Shown here: piece after piece, positions 1 through 7,462 of the stretch
Layout of the letters: each line of letters opens with the position of its first letter
Position numbering within the stretch: position 1 is the first letter of the stretch
Notes under the pieces: model-generated
Seen by the model: the letters and a program-made list of their open reading frames with translations, nothing else
Told to the model about the DNA's origin: nothing
The model's database searches: none
Made by a program: the position numbers and the translations under genes
Source: Bacillus sp. RAR_GA_16
GTDB taxonomy: Bacteria; Bacillota; Bacilli; Bacillales; Guptibacillaceae
Reading direction: 5' to 3'
Assembly: GCF_020165985.1 (NCBI RefSeq)
Contig: NZ_JAIUKZ010000012.1
Location: 1-53,164 of the forward strand
DNA length: 53,164 nt

Positions 1-1
1 T

Positions 2-232
2 GAATTTAAGAATCAAAAACAACAGCCCTGGACAAATCTCACATTAGAATTAACATCAAATGGAAAATTTAACATCGAGTATGATTATGAAGACTTGTCA
101 AATGAAGATAGCTACAAACAACAAGTTATTTGGGAATATGAAAATTTAGGTAAGATGCCAAACGAGAATCGTGAGCGAGATTTGACCATTATAAAAAAAT
201 ATACAAAAGCATCTAACAGTAACGACATGTAA
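2..232 (+). CDS. YezG-type (DUF600) immunity protein, C-terminal part
   Basis: The window opens inside this gene; only the last 76 codons are present. The translation contains PWTNLTLEL, SNGKFNIEYDYEDLS and VIWEYENLGKMP, which is the characteristic C-terminus of the YezG/DUF600 family. In Bacillus YezG neutralises the nuclease domain of the LXG toxin YeeF by direct binding in the cytoplasm. The stop codon lies 12 bases before the next immunity gene, on the same strand, so it is probably co-transcribed with the array that follows. The start and N-terminus, and any cognate toxin, lie left of the window. Family membership is recognised from sequence; the partner toxin is inferred. Confidence 0.85.
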   Translation, partial: EFKNQKQQPWTNLTLELTSNGKFNIEYDYEDLSNEDSYKQQVIWEYENLGKMPNENRERDLTIIKKYTKASNSNDM

Positions 233-244
233 GGGGACGATCTA

Positions 245-694
245 ATGAATGGAGAGGAACTAGAGCGGTTTATCCATATATACAAGGAAGCTGAGGATTT
301 TACTGGAGGTGTAGATGAAAGACAGATCGCTTATGTGCAAGATGAACTAGATAGAAAACTTCCTAAAAGCTATCAGTGGTTCCTCAAAAATTATGGTTCC
401 GGTGGGGTGTTTGGGGTAGATATTGTTGGGATAGCGAAAAATAATATTGCCTCTGTTATAAGAGAAACGAAGCGTTATCAGACAATAGGAATGGGTAAGA
501 ATCTAGTTGTGGTGGAAGATCAAGATGAATATGCCTATTGTTTAGATACGAGTATCATCGAGAATGGCGAGTGCCCTGTCATCGCTTGGAATCGCAGTGG
601 TGGTCTTGATGACTATTATACGGCAAGTAACTTTTATGAATTTTTATCTGAAAGGCTCATGCAAGCAAAAGAAGCCTGGTACGAACCGTTTTAA
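245..694 (+). CDS. SMI1/KNR4 (SUKH) family immunity protein, YobK-like
   Basis: A 149-residue protein with the SUKH pattern: an N-terminal helix, LPKSYQWFLKNYGSGG around residue 39, GVDIVGI, then the hydrophobic strand NLVVVEDQDEYAYCLD and a C-terminal SNFYEFLSERL helix. It resembles Bacillus YobK, the antitoxin of the LXG nuclease YobL. SUKH proteins bind and inhibit diverse toxin domains and carry no catalytic residues. The ATG follows AGGGGACG at good spacing. It sits second in a same-strand run of immunity-type genes, 12 bases after the YezG-type gene. The particular toxin it blocks cannot be told from the sequence. Confidence 0.88.
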   Translation: MNGEELERFIHIYKEAEDFTGGVDERQIAYVQDELDRKLPKSYQWFLKNYGSGGVFGVDIVGIAKNNIASVIRETKRYQTIGMGKNLVVVEDQDEYAYCLDTSIIENGECPVIAWNRSGGLDDYYTASNFYEFLSERLMQAKEAWYEPF

Positions 695-727
695 TTTGAT
701 GAAGTGAGGCTGGGAGGTTAATAGACA

Positions 728-1208
728 ATGAGCACTGTTCACGATAACTTGTTTGGAAAACTCGTATATAAAAAGCATTTTTGGAGAGGCCATACCGTGA
801 TAAGAATGTTTGGACTTGAAAAAGAAATTTTATTAACTGTAGATGGTCAAGAAGATGCTGAATTCTCTAAAACACAGAAAGAAGCTTTTTCTTACTTTCT
901 TTCAGATATGGATAGGATTATGGCTCATGTAGAAAAGGAAATTCACCATTACTATATTAAGACTGTTGTAGAAAGTAGAGAAATATATGGTGAAGCTGGC
1001 GAGGAATCAGTCACCCCAGTTTCATTCGATCAAAGACTTAACAAAAATAGTGAATCCTACTGAATTAATTGTGAGAAGAGTAAGGGAGCATGGTAAGAGA
1101 AGATTAGGATTGCTGTTTGAGGCAAAGTGGGATATTGAAAATGGCGTAGGAGTAAAAATAGAGAATGAAGTGGTTAAAGAAGTAGGTTATCAAGATATCG
1201 TTCTTTAA
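728..1208 (+). pseudogene. DUF6985-type protein with a single +1 frameshift
   Basis: Two overlapping frames together give one DUF6985-like protein of about 160 residues. Frame one (728-1063) covers the N-terminus (HDNLFGKLVYKKHFW, DAEFSKTQKEAFSYFL, the REIYGEAG region). A second frame continues with HSIKDLTKIVNPTELIV, LGLLFEAKWDIENGVGVKIE and ends in VGYQDIVL at 1208, a typical family C-terminus. The switch lies between about 1015 and 1030, next to a CCCC and a TTT run, and is explained by one extra base. DUF6985 genes are common in immunity-gene clusters. The gene is a decayed member of the array, a strain-specific frameshift, or a sequencing error; the sequence alone does not separate these. 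Confidence 0.75.
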
Positions 1209-1238
1209 ACGTTAAGAAAAACAAACGAGGTAAACTAG

Positions 1239-1706
1239 ATGACAAAAAGATTTGAAGATTATTTTTCAGGGTTACAGGCGGACATGGTCGCGGTTTGTCT
1301 TGAATACGTGGGTCATGATGCTGAGGAGATTTATATTTACGGTTCCTATGAACCAGAGATGTATGCATTCGACGTCTTTTATAAGTTAAATGGAAGAGTG
1401 CTACAAAAACATGAATTGAATGATGATCCCATTCTTACTCATACCCAGCGTTTCGATCTTTCTGAGAAGAGGCAAGAAGCTGTTTTAAATGAAGGGCTCG
1501 CTTTGTTAGAAGCGTTGCATCAACAGTGTATAGCGTTTGGCCGGGAGATGCCAACAGAAATGAAGCTAGTTTATGATGTGAAGAACAATTCTTTGAAAGG
1601 GACCTATCTCTATGATCTCGTATACTCACATGACGATTCTATGTTACCTGATGATGTTTTTGAATTATGGATTGCGGAGGTAAAACGAGAGAAGCTCAAA
1701 GGTTAA
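1239..1706 (+). CDS. DUF600/YezG-like immunity protein (copy 1)
   Basis: A 155-residue protein of a divergent DUF600 branch. It opens with FEDYFSGLQADMVAVCLEYV, has IYIYGSYEPEMYAFDVFYK in the first third and MPTEMKLVYDV plus YLYDLVYS and LPDDVFELWIAEVK in the last third. The same landmarks occur in the gene at 3259-3714, so the two are paralogues inside one array. It is soluble, without signal peptide or membrane segment. The ATG is preceded by an AACGAGG site. Function as a toxin-neutralising immunity protein is inferred from family and position; no catalytic motif is visible. Confidence 0.78.
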   Translation: MTKRFEDYFSGLQADMVAVCLEYVGHDAEEIYIYGSYEPEMYAFDVFYKLNGRVLQKHELNDDPILTHTQRFDLSEKRQEAVLNEGLALLEALHQQCIAFGREMPTEMKLVYDVKNNSLKGTYLYDLVYSHDDSMLPDDVFELWIAEVKREKLKG

Positions 1707-1772
1707 ATTTTTCGGAAAGTAGTGGAAACTTTTGAAACACATTCTATAAATTTATGAAGGAGAGCAGTTCTT

Positions 1773-2222
1773 GTGGATAAATCAGAAGTCAGTTTACTGA
1801 AACATTTTCTTTATGATGATGAAAAGGATAAAGCGAAGCAATACCTTACAAAGACAACAGATTCTTTATTCCTTCATTATTTTGCGATGAACTATAATTG
1901 GGATCAAGGTTTCGACCTGCCAAGTGTCATACTGGAAAATAAGGCATGCGACTTTGGAACAGGGTTGTGCATGTTTCACTCTTCAGACGGCATTCGTCTT
2001 CTTATTAGTCCGGAAGAAGTTTCTCAATCTTCTCTAGAAGGCTGGAAAGTGTTTGTAAACAAGGTTGCGCAAAAGCTGATTGATGAAGGCTTCGTTTTAA
2101 AGAATATTTCTTATGAACCAGACATCACAAAAGTGCAACGTTATAAGCTTAGGAAAAGCAAAATACCTGACATTCTTATTGAGCCATCACCAGGCGAGAG
2201 AGTCCAAGTTTTAATGATCTAA
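1773..2222 (+). CDS. DUF4274 domain protein, probable immunity gene
   Basis: A 149-residue cytosolic protein carrying the DUF4274 signature FLHYFAMNYNWDQGFDLPSVILENKACDFGTGLCMFHSSDG (shown here only to mark residues about 33-73; key residues are the HYFAMNYNWD block and the CDFGTGLCMF block). I chose the GTG at 1773 because it follows GAAGGAGAGC at proper spacing; no ATG is nearby in frame. DUF4274 proteins are frequent in Bacillus toxin-immunity clusters, and this one is flanked on both sides by DUF600 and SUKH genes. Biochemical role unknown. Confidence 0.7.
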   Translation: MDKSEVSLLKHFLYDDEKDKAKQYLTKTTDSLFLHYFAMNYNWDQGFDLPSVILENKACDFGTGLCMFHSSDGIRLLISPEEVSQSSLEGWKVFVNKVAQKLIDEGFVLKNISYEPDITKVQRYKLRKSKIPDILIEPSPGERVQVLMI

Positions 2223-2300
2223 TGGTTTGTTTGCGATTCGATTGAAACGATGTGAGTATCACTTTTTACCGTTGCTTAGTGTAGAGAGGAGAGCGAATCT

Positions 2301-2738
2301 ATGAGAAGCTATGATTTTTTAAAAGCTGGTGAATGGATGAAAGTAAATGAGACAGAGGTATTAGAGGCAGAAGAAAGGTTGGGTTTTTTACTTCCCAATG
2401 AACTTAGAAAACTTTATTTAGAAGTCGGGTATGGTTTTATAAAAGGATTAGGCGAGAATGCCATTAATCGTTTAATGGATCCAACAACAATAGCAGACGT
2501 TACGTTGAGAGAAGGAATTTACGAGTTTGACCCTGACCTGGATGGGATTTATGAGGAAGCTGATCAATTGGTTTTTTATGAAGTGAACGAGGGTGTTTAT
2601 TTAACACTTGATTTGAATTCACATCATCGATCTCCAGTGTATTATTTTGAGACTAAACTAACAGATTCCTTAGAAGAATTTATGAGATTAATAGATCAAA
2701 ATAAACATTATTTTCTCAATTTGCATGTTTCATTCTGA
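2301..2738 (+). CDS. SMI1/KNR4 (SUKH) family immunity protein
   Basis: A 145-residue protein with the SUKH N-terminal signature: TEVLEAEERLGFLLPNELRK followed by LYLEVGYGFIKG, then YEVNEGVYLTLDL and a C-terminal SLEEFMRLI helix. It differs clearly from the two YobK-like SUKH proteins in this array, so it is not a recent duplicate. The ATG follows a GAGAGGAGAGCG site. Probably a cytosolic inhibitor of an unidentified toxin domain; that is inference from family and context. It is separated from the DUF4274 gene by 78 bases. Confidence 0.82.
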   Translation: MRSYDFLKAGEWMKVNETEVLEAEERLGFLLPNELRKLYLEVGYGFIKGLGENAINRLMDPTTIADVTLREGIYEFDPDLDGIYEEADQLVFYEVNEGVYLTLDLNSHHRSPVYYFETKLTDSLEEFMRLIDQNKHYFLNLHVSF

Positions 2739-2762
2739 AACTCTTAGGGAGAGGTATGAGAA

Positions 2763-3239
2763 ATGAGCTACCACACTTACCAACAAGCGAAAAACATCCT
2801 TTTAAGTCAGAGCGATTTAGCCGACTTTGCTGGAGAGACTTCAATCGAGACGATCCATAAAGCGGAAAACAGACTGGGTCTTTCATTTACTGGGACTTAT
2901 CTAGACTTTTTAAAAACATTTGGGGCCGGGAATTTTGGAGCTCAAGAGATTTTCGGGATTATTAACGACGATTTTGAGCACTCTTCTATTCCAGATGGAA
3001 TTTGGTACACGATCACTGAGCGGAAAGAGTTAAAACTTCCTCATCATCTACTGGTTATTTTTGATAGTGGATTCGGAGAACTTTACTGCCTTGACTTCCA
3101 GCAAACGGACGATAACGGAGAACCATGTGTTGTAGCTTTTGAAACAAGTGTTGAAAACAACAAACAAGAATATGAAATCATCGCAAAAGATTTTGGGGAT
3201 TTTCTATATAACCTGATAATGGATGAAAACGAGAACTAG
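2763..3239 (+). CDS. SMI1/KNR4 (SUKH) family immunity protein
   Basis: A 158-residue SUKH protein: IETIHKAENRLGLSFTGTYLDFLKTFGAGNFG near residues 29-60 (key residues LG, DFLKTFGAGNFG), then EIFGII, LLVIFDSGFGELYCLDF and the closing DFGDFLYNLI helix. The layout matches the YobK type, as does the gene at 245-694. It begins 24 bases after the previous stop and is followed 19 bases later by a DUF600 gene, so SUKH and DUF600 genes alternate twice in this array. No signal peptide. The cognate toxin is not in the window. Confidence 0.86.
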   Translation: MSYHTYQQAKNILLSQSDLADFAGETSIETIHKAENRLGLSFTGTYLDFLKTFGAGNFGAQEIFGIINDDFEHSSIPDGIWYTITERKELKLPHHLLVIFDSGFGELYCLDFQQTDDNGEPCVVAFETSVENNKQEYEIIAKDFGDFLYNLIMDENEN

Positions 3240-3258
3240 TGCTTGCGGGGGTGAATGA

Positions 3259-3714
3259 ATGAAAACTTTCGAAGAGTGCTTTTCAGAAATACAATCTGAT
3301 ATGGTAAGCATTTGTTTAGAATATGTTGAAAATAAGGTTGAAGAAGTTTTTATTTACTGTTCGTATGAGCCAACAATTTATGTGTTTGATGTTTTTTATA
3401 AGATTAAGGGGAAGATTGTACACAAGCACCAATTAAATAAAGTGAAAAGTGATGTTAATTATGAACTATACGATGTTTCAAGGGAAAGGCAAAAGTCTTT
3501 GTTGAAAAGGGGTAATAAAGATTTAAAGCAAATCCATCAAGTGTGTGTGAAATTCAATCAAGCAATGCCAACAGAAATGAAGTTGCATTACAGGGTGAGG
3601 CAGAATCGTTTAAGGGCTCAGTACAACTATGAATTGATTTATTCAAATGAAAAAGAATTGTTACCCGATGATGTTTTCATAGCATGGTTTAAAGAAGTAA
3701 AAGAAAAGCAGTAA
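3259..3714 (+). CDS. DUF600/YezG-like immunity protein (copy 2)
   Basis: A 151-residue paralogue of the protein at 1239-1706. Shared landmarks in the same order: QSDMVSICLEYV, a YCSYEP block followed by FDVFYKIKGK, an MPTEMKLHYRV block, YELIYS and LPDDVFIAWFKEVKE. The ATG follows GGGGGTGAATGA, with the stop of the SUKH gene 19 bases upstream. This is the last recognisable immunity gene; the strand continues with a 220-base gap before helD. Two related but diverged copies in one array suggest recruitment or duplication to cover different toxin variants, which is inference. Confidence 0.8.
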   Translation: MKTFEECFSEIQSDMVSICLEYVENKVEEVFIYCSYEPTIYVFDVFYKIKGKIVHKHQLNKVKSDVNYELYDVSRERQKSLLKRGNKDLKQIHQVCVKFNQAMPTEMKLHYRVRQNRLRAQYNYELIYSNEKELLPDDVFIAWFKEVKEKQ

Positions 3715-3936
3715 ATGGATTACCAGGGAGAATGAAAAAAAGCGATGTTCACGCACTGATCCGCAAACACCGCTCTTTCCTATGTAAAAAAACATTGTCG
3801 TTCAACCGATCTTATGGTAAATTTATAGAGATGTGCGCATACAAATATAAATTTACTCATATTACCCTATCTTAATTATACAATGCGCGCGATTCGTTTG
3901 TCAATCCTTTTATCCATTATTTAAAGGAGTGTTTGC
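3715..3936 (+). other. Intergenic gap between immunity array and helD
   Basis: No convincing gene. An imperfect inverted repeat (AGCG-TGTT near 3740 against AACA-CGCT near 3766) could terminate the immunity array, but it has no long T tract. A short ATG frame from 3732 has a poorly spaced ribosome site and no recognisable product. AT-rich sequence at 3840-3885 (containing TTAATTATACAAT) probably holds the helD promoter; I could not fix a -35 box. Confidence 0.35.
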
Positions 3937-6267
3937 ATGGATTCGAAACTGCTGCAGGAAAAGAAGCGATTGGACAGTGTCATGGGCACGATTCAAGAGG
4001 AGGTTGAACGATTAGAAAATGAAACCTCTAGACGGAAAAATGAAGTGGTTCATATTCGCAAACACTTTTGGGATGAAGTGAAGGTGAATACGGATACGTT
4101 CGATGATTATCTGGAGACGATTATTGGATTGAGACAGGAGGCTCAAGCACTTTCGGTTAGTCAGAGCTCTCATAGGCATGCATCCAAACGGTTATCCACG
4201 CTACGTCGTATGGAGGAGGTTCCTTATTTCGGCAGAATTGATTTTAAAGAAGAAGGGTCATCAGATCAGGAAAAAATCTACATTGGCATTAGCTCATTAA
4301 GGGATGCGAGCGGCGACAACTTCCTGATCTACGATTGGAGAGCGCCGGTCTCAAGCGTCTATTATGACTATCCGCCAGGTCCTGCGATGTATGATACACC
4401 AGGAGGCGAAGTTCAGGGAACGCTTGAGAAGAAGTGGCAATATTTGATCCGTGGTGGCGTTTTGCAGTCTATGTTCGATACAAGTCTTACGATTGGCGAT
4501 GAGATTCTACAGGAGGTTTTGGGCAGAGGCACAGATAAACAGATGCATAACATCGTCGCTACCATTCAGCAGGATCAAAACCGCATCATCCGTCATGATC
4601 GTGGAAAGCTTTTGATTGTTCACGGGGCGGCAGGGAGTGGCAAGACTTCAGCCGCGCTGCAGCGGATTGCGTATTTATTATACAGAGATCGAGATCACTT
4701 AAATGCTGAGCAAATTATTTTGTTTTCACCGAACACGATGTTTAACAGCTACGTCTCCAATGTGCTGCCTGAGCTCGGTGAGGAAAACATGCAACAGGTG
4801 ACTTTTCAGGAATACTTGAACCATCGGCTTAGTGACGAGTTTGAAGTTGAGAATCCGTATGAGCAGCTGGAATATGTGTTAACGGCTGCTGATACACCAT
4901 CTTACAGGGCAAGGATCGCGGGGATTAAATTTAAAACGTCGACTCGTTTTTTTGAAGCGATCAATGACTATTTAGAGTCACTGGAGCAGTCTGGGATGCG
5001 GTTTCATGACGTGACCTTCAGAGGAACACCGATTGTTTCTGTGCAGCAGATGGTAGACAGATTTTATCGTGCTGATACTTCACTTCGTTTACAAAATAGA
5101 CTTGAAAAGCTGAAGGAGTGGATCCTGAAGCAAATCAATGAGTTTGAGAAAGCGGAATGGAATCAGCCGTGGGTGCAGGAGAAGATCGAACTGCTTAGCA
5201 ACCAGGAGTACCATAGCATGCAAGCTTATCTCGCGAAAAAGCACGGCATTGAAGGAGAAGCAATTTATGAATATGAGGTGGAGCCAAAAGAATTAGCTCG
5301 CTTAATCGTCCGGAAAATGCTGAAGCCGTTGCGAAAGAAAATCATGGAATTGCGTTTTGTTGACTTTACAGGAATCTACAAGCAGATTTTTTCTGGTCCG
5401 ATGCAGCTAAAAATGGAGACGCCGGCGGAATGGCCAGCGATTTGTCAGGCGACGATTCAAGCGGTGGATGAAGGTCACCTGCGTTATGAAGATGCGACGC
5501 CGTTTTTATATGTAAAAGAGCAGATTCAGGGCTTTCAGACAAACAGTTCCATTAAGCATATCGTGGTTGATGAAGCTCAGGATTACTCGGCTTTTCAATT
5601 TGAGTTTCTAAAGCGTCTGTTTCCATCAGCCAAAATGACGGTTCTTGGGGACTTCAATCAAGCGATCTTTGCCCATGCGAGTGAGATGGTCGATTTTCAC
5701 TCACTAACGGACTTATATGGAGCGGATAAAACGGAAGTCATCAACATCGAGCGAAGCTACCGTTCCACTAAGCCAATCATTGAATTTACGAGACGGCTCG
5801 TGCCTAATGGGGATAAGATTATCCCTTTTGATCGAGGTGGAACGATACCTGAGCTGAAACAAGTGAAGGATAATGCAGAGCTACACAGCAGCATTTCTTC
5901 AAAAGTGACAGAATTACGAGGTCAGGGCTTAAACAGTATTGCGATCATCTGCAAATCAGCGGAAGAAAGTTCCCGTGCTTATGCTGGTTTGTCGGGCATT
6001 GATGGCATTAAGCTCTTGAAAAGCAGCTCGACTGAATATGAACAGGGTGTGGTTGTCATTCCGTCGTATTTATCCAAGGGAATCGAGTTTGATGCAGTGA
6101 TTATTTATGATGCGTCCGAGCGTGTCTATGGGGACGAAAGCCTTAGAAGGGTATTTTATACCGCATGTACGAGAGCGATGCATGTTTTGCAGTTGTATAG
6201 TGTGGGAGAGCCGAGTCGGTTGGTGCGTGAGCGGAGAATCGCTGGGACGGTTCTAGTGAATCAGTAG
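3937..6267 (+). CDS. helD: HelD, RNA polymerase-recycling UvrD/Rep-like motor ATPase
   Basis: A 776-residue protein close to the usual HelD length of about 775. HelD binds core RNA polymerase, pushes into the primary and secondary channels, and uses ATP to release stalled enzyme from nucleic acids. Residues about 1-60 form a charged coiled coil (the secondary-channel arm). Walker A is HGAAGSGKT at about 229-237 (Lys236), Walker B is VVDEAQDY with Asp545-Glu546, and the superfamily I motif RSYRST follows. The ATG has an AAAGGAG site. The last eleven codons (RRIAGTVLVNQ) are encoded by a family A repeat, so the extreme C-terminus appears to be repeat-derived. Single gene with its own terminator downstream. 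Confidence 0.95.
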   Translation: MDSKLLQEKKRLDSVMGTIQEEVERLENETSRRKNEVVHIRKHFWDEVKVNTDTFDDYLETIIGLRQEAQALSVSQSSHRHASKRLSTLRRMEEVPYFGRIDFKEEGSSDQEKIYIGISSLRDASGDNFLIYDWRAPVSSVYYDYPPGPAMYDTPGGEVQGTLEKKWQYLIRGGVLQSMFDTSLTIGDEILQEVLGRGTDKQMHNIVATIQQDQNRIIRHDRGKLLIVHGAAGSGKTSAALQRIAYLLYRDRDHLNAEQIILFSPNTMFNSYVSNVLPELGEENMQQVTFQEYLNHRLSDEFEVENPYEQLEYVLTAADTPSYRARIAGIKFKTSTRFFEAINDYLESLEQSGMRFHDVTFRGTPIVSVQQMVDRFYRADTSLRLQNRLEKLKEWILKQINEFEKAEWNQPWVQEKIELLSNQEYHSMQAYLAKKHGIEGEAIYEYEVEPKELARLIVRKMLKPLRKKIMELRFVDFTGIYKQIFSGPMQLKMETPAEWPAICQATIQAVDEGHLRYEDATPFLYVKEQIQGFQTNSSIKHIVVDEAQDYSAFQFEFLKRLFPSAKMTVLGDFNQAIFAHASEMVDFHSLTDLYGADKTEVINIERSYRSTKPIIEFTRRLVPNGDKIIPFDRGGTIPELKQVKDNAELHSSISSKVTELRGQGLNSIAIICKSAEESSRAYAGLSGIDGIKLLKSSSTEYEQGVVVIPSYLSKGIEFDAVIIYDASERVYGDESLRRVFYTACTRAMHVLQLYSVGEPSRLVRERRIAGTVLVNQ

Positions 6268-6432
6268 TTGAAAAATACAAATCATGTTAATCCTTAACTT
6301 AATTTGTCTTCTTAAATGACATGGGGAAATTTTACGGAATTATAAAGGGAAATGCCTTGCCTGGGCATGTAGTGCCAGGTAGGGCATTTTTTTTAGCACA
6401 AACTTGAATCAGCAGAACCGTCCCGACGATTC
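6236..6432. repeat. Composite repeat element 1 (family A inverted pair, 197 bp)
   Basis: A plus-oriented 27-bp unit at 6236-6262 (GAATCG, GGGACGGTTCT, GTGAATC) and a minus-oriented unit at 6406-6432 (GAATCAGC, AGAACCGTCCC, CGATTC) face each other across a hairpin at 6350-6394. The left unit lies inside the end of helD. The interior is similar to that of the element at 7242-7446: both contain CTTAACTT, AGATGACATG or AAATGACATG, and an AAATGCC-CCTGG hairpin. Ends, spacing and shared interior suggest a small non-autonomous element. Confidence 0.7.
6350..6394 (+). terminator. Rho-independent terminator after helD
   Basis: The arms AAATGCCTTGCCTGG and CCAGGTAGGGCATTT pair with a few G-T wobbles around a short loop and are followed by eight T. 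It lies 83 bases after the helD stop and inside composite repeat element 1. Confidence 0.85.
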
Positions 6433-6440
6433 TCACTCTA

Positions 6441-6470
6441 TTGACGCGCAACCCATAGGTTGCGTATTAT
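6441..6470 (+). promoter_or_regulatory. Promoter with operator filling the -35/-10 spacer
   Basis: TTGACG at 6441-6446 and TATTAT at 6465-6470 are separated by exactly 18 bases. Those 18 bases are the perfect inverted repeat CGCAACC-CATA-GGTTGCG. A dimeric repressor bound there would block RNA polymerase. The ArsR-type gene starts 6 bases after the -10 box, so it is the obvious candidate for autorepression through this site. Confidence 0.8.
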
Positions 6471-6476
6471 TAAGGT

Positions 6477-6755
6477 ATGAACTGGGACAAAGATGCCATA
6501 TTTAAAGCGCTGAGTGATGCAACTCGTCGGATGATATTAGATGAACTGTCCGAACGTAACGAGCTAACTTTGTATGAACTGACGACACGCCTCATTATGA
6601 AGCACAATCTTACTATCTCTAGACAAGCAATAGCGAAACATCTTTCCACATTAGAAGCGGCGGGACTTGTTATCTCAAAACGAAAAGGGAAATATCGTGT
6701 GCTTTTTTTCAATAAGGAACCGCTTAAAAATTTGTTAAAGGATTGGGTGGATTAA
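6477..6755 (+). CDS. ArsR-family winged-helix repressor
   Basis: A 92-residue winged-helix protein. It starts IFKALSDATRRMILDELSERN, the standard ArsR helix 1-2 region, followed by the recognition segment ISRQAIAKHLSTLEAAGLV and the wing KRKGKYRVLFF. No metal-binding cysteine pair is present, so it belongs to the non-metal branch often found with glyoxalase-like genes. The ATG is only 6 bases after the -10 hexamer and has no proper Shine-Dalgarno, so the transcript is probably leaderless. The VOC gene starts 47 bases after its stop and is likely co-transcribed. The ligand is unknown. Confidence 0.88.
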   Translation: MNWDKDAIFKALSDATRRMILDELSERNELTLYELTTRLIMKHNLTISRQAIAKHLSTLEAAGLVISKRKGKYRVLFFNKEPLKNLLKDWVD

Positions 6756-6802
6756 ATCTTTTCATTGTGGGATACCAAGGAGAAATTAGAGGAGGCAAAA
6801 TT

Positions 6803-7189
6803 ATGTTAAAGATTATTATTACGAGTGTTTTTGTAGAAGATCAAGACAAGGCGCTACAGTTTTATACAGAAATGTTGGGATTCGTTAAGAAGAATGACGT
6901 GCCGACTGGAGAACATCGATGGATCACAGTTGTTTCCTCAGAGGAGCAAGGCGGAGTCGAACTTTTGCTTGAACCAAATGAACATGAGGCAGCGAAAGAA
7001 TTTCAACAAAAGCTATTCGACGATGGCATACCAGTAACGATGTTTGGGGTAGCGGATATTCAAGAAGAATATAAGCGCCTGGTGGAAAAAGGCGTGCGAT
7101 TTACGATGGAACCGACAGAAATGGGTGGAATTACCATCGCCGTCTTGGATGATACTTGTGGTAATTTGATTCAGCTTATTCAGCAGTAG
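6803..7189 (+). CDS. VOC-fold (glyoxalase/bleomycin-resistance type) protein
   Basis: A 128-residue protein from the ATG at 6803, chosen because GAGGAGG precedes it; an in-frame upstream codon at 6743 would overlap the repressor gene and lacks a site. It has the VOC pattern: SVFVEDQDKALQFYTEMLGF at the N-terminus, GVELLLEP, then YKRLVEKGVRFTMEP and the metal-side Glu region GNLIQLIQQ. VOC proteins are metal-dependent lyases, isomerases, dioxygenases or drug binders; the substrate cannot be told here. It is controlled with the preceding ArsR-type repressor. Confidence 0.88.
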   Translation: MLKIIITSVFVEDQDKALQFYTEMLGFVKKNDVPTGEHRWITVVSSEEQGGVELLLEPNEHEAAKEFQQKLFDDGIPVTMFGVADIQEEYKRLVEKGVRFTMEPTEMGGITIAVLDDTCGNLIQLIQQ

Positions 7190-7206
7190 GTGGGTGCATC
7201 GCTTGT

Positions 7207-7232
7207 GCATCGCGGGGACGGTTCTCGTGATG
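7207..7232 (+). repeat. Family A repeat unit, extra copy
   Basis: GCATCG, GGGACGGTTCT and GTGATG mark a variant family A unit in plus orientation. Its terminal pentamers are GCATC/GATG instead of GAATC/GATTC, so the terminal inverted repeat is kept although its sequence changed. It lies 17 bases after the VOC stop and directly before element 2. Confidence 0.7.
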
Positions 7233-7241
7233 TAGTAGTAA

Positions 7242-7446
7242 GAATCGCTGGGACGGTTCTTGCGATGCATTGGTTAAGAAATACAGCTCGTGTTGATGCT
7301 TAACTTCATCCGTTCTTTTAGATGACATGAAGAAATGCCCTGCCTGGCCAAGGTAGGGCATATTCATATTTAATAGCATAGGATCGGTTAGTCCCATAGC
7401 ACATTTTTCAGTTTAAGCGGAATCAGCAGAACCGTCCCTGCGATTC
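7242..7446. repeat. Composite repeat element 2 (family A inverted pair, 205 bp)
   Basis: A plus unit at 7242-7268 and a minus unit at 7420-7446 bracket a hairpin at 7334-7361. The interior is recognisably homologous to element 1 (same order of CTTAACTT, GATGACATG, AAATGCC and the hairpin, then AGCACA before the right end). Right of it, GATTCA is repeated four times in tandem (7442-7464). Confidence 0.7.
7334..7361. terminator. Hairpin between convergent genes
   Basis: Arms ATGCCCTGCCT and AGGTAGGGCAT pair with one wobble around a 5-base loop. It is followed only by TATTCATATTT, so termination strength is uncertain. It lies between the VOC gene (plus) and the XRE gene (minus). Confidence 0.55.
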
Positions 7447-7462
7447 AGATTCAGATTCAGAT

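Noticed and set aside
3732-3875. 47-codon frame between the immunity array and helD
   Set aside because: The ribosome site is only one base from the ATG and the product has no recognisable features.
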